From: Hyaloscypha bicolor E
Lineage: Eukaryota > Ascomycota > Leotiomycetes > Helotiales > Hyaloscyphaceae
Length of the DNA stretch: 64,000 nt
Assembly (NCBI RefSeq): GCF_002865645.1
Contig: NW_020194588.1
Location: 248,001-312,000, forward strand
Direction of reading: 5' to 3'
In this document: positions 60,679 to 64,000 of the stretch, piece after piece
Position numbering within the stretch: the first letter of the stretch is position 1
How the letters are laid out: every line of letters begins with the position of its first letter
Notes under the pieces: model-generated
Told to the model about the DNA's origin: nothing
The model's input: the letters and a program-made list of their open reading frames with translations, nothing else
The model's database searches: none
Program-made: the position numbers and the translations under genes

Positions 60679-62730
60679 ATGGCAATAGACTCCGTTAAGC
60701 TGGACCTACACGGTCTCCCGCTTGAGACGTTACAGCAGATAGCAGGTCACCTGAACAGCTCGCATCGACCGAGTCTTTACGCATTTGGGTTGGCAAGCGC
60801 AATTTGCTATCGCGCCACCATTCCATTAATCTTTCACTATATCCACCTCACAATTAGCAGTCGCGAAGCATTGCAGCGCAACATCGATGCTCTTGTCAAG
60901 ACCCTCTCCCGTACCGAGTCCGCGTGCCACGTCCGCTGTCTCAGCGTCAAAGGCTCTTTCCGGTTATCTGGCGAATCCAGGATCGAGGGGTATAAGTCCG
61001 GCTCGAGGGACCGCTATAGCTGGTTCGAGGCGACTGGCGTTGACGAAATCTTGGGCGATGAAGAACCGTATAAAAATTCACCGCATGTCGTTTACGACGA
61101 GCCTGTCATCGCAAAATCTTCCGAGGAGGATCTGGCATGGGCGTCAGTCGTCGGTTTGATCAAAACACTGCCACGTCTTACCAAGTTAGTATACGACTGC
61201 CGGAATCAATTTCCGCCCAGCCTTCTCGACGCCCTCCACGACCACCATCCCCAATGCAAACTCTACCACCTTACATTTCGATTTCGAACCCTACTATGGG
61301 GCACCCCCTATCCTTACGAGATGGCCTTGGCCACGTCTCCGTGTTTGTATAGTGTCAAGGTTGAATGCAGTCGGCGGGATTCGGAGGGCGACGACGATTT
61401 CAACCAAGAGGCGATGATGGAGCTTGTTGCCGGTCTTGCGCCCAACCTGAAAGAAGTTGTGGTGGTGAACCTTACGCCCGAGAACTCGTGGAGATACTAC
61501 CGCCGCCTGCGGGAGCCATGGCGAGGTCTTCCAGGCTTTGTCTCCGGCCGATCTATCGGGTCCTTGACCTCGCTGTCGCTACTCGGGGTGGTGGACTTGA
61601 GATCGCCGGGTCTCCTCCAGACTTGGGCCAGGCACACAGACTTCAGCCGCCTGCGTCATCTGGCCCTGGGCGGAGGTTACGGATGTGAGACCGTAGGGGT
61701 AAATGACGAGGTGATGGAGTGGATCGCTCAGAATTGCTCGTTCCCTCGATTAAAGACACTTCGCATTCGTATGACACGCGACGAGGAGGACGTTGAGAGA
61801 CCCAATTACGCCAATAACGCCATTGCCCTTTTGGGGGCATTCGAGCCTCTCGATCAGCTTTCGGTGTCCGGCCCATTCGAGCCCAAGATCCTGGACGCCA
61901 TTCTATACCAACACGGGCAAACGTTGAAAAAGCTAAATCTACGTCCGTCCGAGCCAGAATATACTCCGGACAACTATCGAGGTCGACTAGATATACCTAT
62001 GACATTCACAAAAGAGCATGTTCTGCAAATCCACGCCCAATGTCCGGCGTTGCAGGAGCTAGCTATTTCGGTTAAACGTACAAAATCCGATACGCTCGAG
62101 GCTGAGATCTACAAGAGCTTCGGCAAGATGGGACGATTGAAATCGCTCTTCCTTACCTTGGACTGTTCTGACTGGCGGGTGACTCGAGACCCCAATTCGA
62201 GAAACGACGCTTCATTTGATGCAGCCGATCGCGAGATCTGCAAAGGATCAGGGTTGTTAAAGAAGGGCCATCTGCGAGAAATGCTGATGAACTGCGCGGT
62301 GGATGAGACGCTGGTCCGATCGATCTGGGAGACCATCTGCCAGAGCAAGGCGGGCCAAGAGCTGGAGTCTCTCAAATTGTGGACTACGGGCGGCGGCCAT
62401 TGGGGCAACTACTTAGGTGCCCGTGACATATCAGTCGTTGTCAACAATCTGAGTCGTTCGTGGCTAATTGAGCGAGTTGCTCGAAGCGATGAGGATATTA
62501 TTAACGTTAAGGAACTGGGTCGGAGAGCGAGGGAGGTTTGCGATCAAGAGGTGACAGATAGGTATAAACGGTACGCGGAGTACTTACGGGAGGAAAAAGA
62601 TATTGTGATGGAGCTAGAGGATATAGCGGAAGACTCAGAGATAATGCAAGTATTTCGCCGTATCTGGCCGCGCAAGAAGGGCAGCAAGGATTGGCGTGAA
62701 GATTGGTCAAGTCTTCCTCTGCAAGTTTGA
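60679..62730 (+). CDS. F-box-like protein with leucine-rich-repeat-type region
   Basis: A single uninterrupted frame of 683 codons, normal codon use, no visible introns. The ATG at 60679 is chosen because it has A at -3 and G at +4; the frame opens slightly earlier with a non-ATG codon. Residues ~8-60 look like an F-box (LHGLPLETLQQIAGHL, then a CYR-ATIPLIFHYIHL block), which in the family binds Skp1 in SCF ubiquitin ligases. Residues ~160-500 contain repeated Leu-rich strands (LTKLVYD, LRHLALGG, LKTLRIRM, LKKLNLRP, LQELAISV, LKSLFLTL), as in RNI-like substrate-binding domains. The C terminus (~600-683) is charged and Glu/Arg-rich. No signal peptide or membrane segment. Target unknown. It is the only intact gene here, isolated between RIP-mutated tracts. 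Confidence 0.88.
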   Translation: MAIDSVKLDLHGLPLETLQQIAGHLNSSHRPSLYAFGLASAICYRATIPLIFHYIHLTISSREALQRNIDALVKTLSRTESACHVRCLSVKGSFRLSGESRIEGYKSGSRDRYSWFEATGVDEILGDEEPYKNSPHVVYDEPVIAKSSEEDLAWASVVGLIKTLPRLTKLVYDCRNQFPPSLLDALHDHHPQCKLYHLTFRFRTLLWGTPYPYEMALATSPCLYSVKVECSRRDSEGDDDFNQEAMMELVAGLAPNLKEVVVVNLTPENSWRYYRRLREPWRGLPGFVSGRSIGSLTSLSLLGVVDLRSPGLLQTWARHTDFSRLRHLALGGGYGCETVGVNDEVMEWIAQNCSFPRLKTLRIRMTRDEEDVERPNYANNAIALLGAFEPLDQLSVSGPFEPKILDAILYQHGQTLKKLNLRPSEPEYTPDNYRGRLDIPMTFTKEHVLQIHAQCPALQELAISVKRTKSDTLEAEIYKSFGKMGRLKSLFLTLDCSDWRVTRDPNSRNDASFDAADREICKGSGLLKKGHLREMLMNCAVDETLVRSIWETICQSKAGQELESLKLWTTGGGHWGNYLGARDISVVVNNLSRSWLIERVARSDEDIINVKELGRRAREVCDQEVTDRYKRYAEYLREEKDIVMELEDIAEDSEIMQVFRRIWPRKKGSKDWREDWSSLPLQV

Positions 62731-62746
62731 TATTTCTATAAATATT

Positions 62747-62752
62747 AATAAA
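62747..62752 (+). terminator. AATAAA polyadenylation-like signal of the F-box gene
   Basis: A perfect AATAAA lies 17 bases after the TGA stop. In such AT-rich DNA a chance hit is possible. Confidence 0.4.
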
Positions 62753-63882
62753 TATATTATGGCCATTATGCCGCTATAAAATCTTTTCAAATGCCTCGGA
62801 TATAGAATATATATCTAGCTACTTAAATAGATATAACATTTATTAAAATCATTTAGTTTTTTTAAGTAAGATTTAGCTTTTAAAATTCTATTATTTTATA
62901 TTATAATATATATAATTAAAGAACTTTAAATTTAATTAGTATTATTAATAATGATTTTTTAAAAAAGAAATTTCTCTTATTTATTAAAATAATAATAAAA
63001 ATATAAAAATATAAAAATATATTAATTAATAATTAAAATTAAAATATTATTTAATTTTAATAATTAGTATTAAATATATAATAAAATAATATTAAAATAC
63101 TAATATAATTAGTTATTACTAGTTATTCTTTAATTTAAGAAAGCTATTATATATATATAAAGATTATAATATAAAGTAATAAAATTAGAAGATATTTATA
63201 TTACAAGTTTATTTTTAAGCTACTTTTTATTATATTTACTTATTAAAGCCTTTTATATTTTCAGGCTACTTTTTTATAAATATATTATAAATTATAAATA
63301 AGAAATATTACATTTTTAAAAGATATATTTCTTATATTTATAAAAGTAAAATTATTAAAACATCTTATAATAGCTCTCTTATAATATTCCAATATTATAA
63401 AAATTTTACTAGTAATATTATAATTCTTAAAAATCTTTTATTATCTTATAAATATTTAATAACTCTTATTTTAAAAATTTAGACTTAAAGTTATATAGCT
63501 TATAATAAATATAATATTTTAAGCTATATTTTAAAGTTTACTAAAACGTTTATTTAAATATAAATATCTTATAATTTAAATATTTTATATTATAATATTT
63601 ATATTAAAAGCTTATTAGCTTTTAATATAAAATATAATTATATAATAATATTAATAATTAGTATTAAGATTTTATATTTCTAATATATATATATATAATA
63701 TTATATTTAATTAAAAAATCAAAAGATAATTTAAAGAATTTAATTTATTATTTATTTATATTATATATATTTAATATAAGAATAATAATATTAAAGTTTT
63801 AATATATAATTATTTTAATATAATATTTAAATTATTAAATTAAAACTTTTTTTTTTAATAATTATATTTATTAGAAAAATAA
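62753..63882. other. AT-rich RIP-like stretch downstream of the F-box gene
   Basis: From about 62800 CpA and TpG almost vanish again. No element family, terminal repeats or readable domain could be recognised. Confidence 0.5.
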
Positions 63883-63948
63883 TATTAGTTTACTAGTAAT
63901 ATATAGTACTATTATATAAGTTATAGAATACTATTTATATATAGTATA
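63883..63948 (-). repeat. Copia-1-family LTR fragment at the window edge
   Basis: The segment starts TATTAGTTTACTAGTAATAT and follows the copia-1 LTRs (19503, 25540) for about 65 bp, then diverges (ATAGAAGGGAAAC instead of TAGTAAAGTTATT). It may be a truncated or rearranged LTR, or a divergent subfamily that continues past the window. Confidence 0.65.
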
Positions 63949-64000
63949 GAAGGGAAACTATAATAAGACAAAAACCTATATAAAGTATACTAGAGTATAA

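Noticed and set aside
60887..62710. Seven secondary frames of 67-107 codons on both strands within the F-box gene
   Set aside because: They are shadows of the 683-codon frame, typical for GC-normal coding DNA.

Overview
The window looks like chromosomal DNA of a filamentous ascomycete (Pezizomycotina). About 60 kb is extremely AT-rich and almost free of CpA and TpG, while CpC, CpT and CpG persist; this is the signature of repeat-induced point mutation (RIP). One normal-composition, intron-free fungal F-box gene stands near the right end. I see no tRNA, rRNA, CRISPR array or bacterial operon. The species cannot be resolved from what is visible.

The RIP tract is a stack of nested transposons, most of which can be delimited by paired LTRs and target-site duplications (TSDs). 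(1) 1-12.7 kb: an old Ty3/gypsy element (A, + strand) is split by a younger gypsy element B (3491-10109, TSD CGAAC). (2) 12.7-15.6 kb: an unidentified degenerate stretch, then a 3' fragment of a Ty1/copia element (copia-3). (3) 15.6-30.6 kb: a minus-strand B-family copy (B2) is split by gypsy element C (16004-30199, TSD GAACT). C itself carries a Fot1/pogo DNA transposon (16723-18809) and a minus-strand copia element (copia-1, 19503-25833, TSD GTTAT). (4) 30.6-33.1 kb: repeats, an odd G-depleted segment, an assembly gap of Ns and unidentified AT-rich DNA. (5) About 33.1-59.3 kb: an old minus-strand gypsy element D is broken by copia-2 (33143-39516, in its 3' LTR), by copia element E (40306-47265, TSD AATAT) and by gypsy element F (49310-55342). 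(6) 59.3-64 kb: a partial inverted D-type LTR, the F-box gene (60679-62730) and a copia LTR fragment at the right edge.

No transposon open reading frame is intact. The polyproteins are recognised by reading through stops that RIP creates from Gln and Trp codons. The youngest insertions (B, E, F, pogo) are clearly less mutated than their hosts (A, B2, D), as expected for successive rounds of insertion and RIP.

The most unusual signals are a ~36-bp near-perfect hairpin that recurs in five unrelated retroelement contexts and is present or absent between sister copies; a 219-bp segment beside the assembly gap in which every G lies in CpG; and a quasi-coding stretch (1-1979) of no recognised family.
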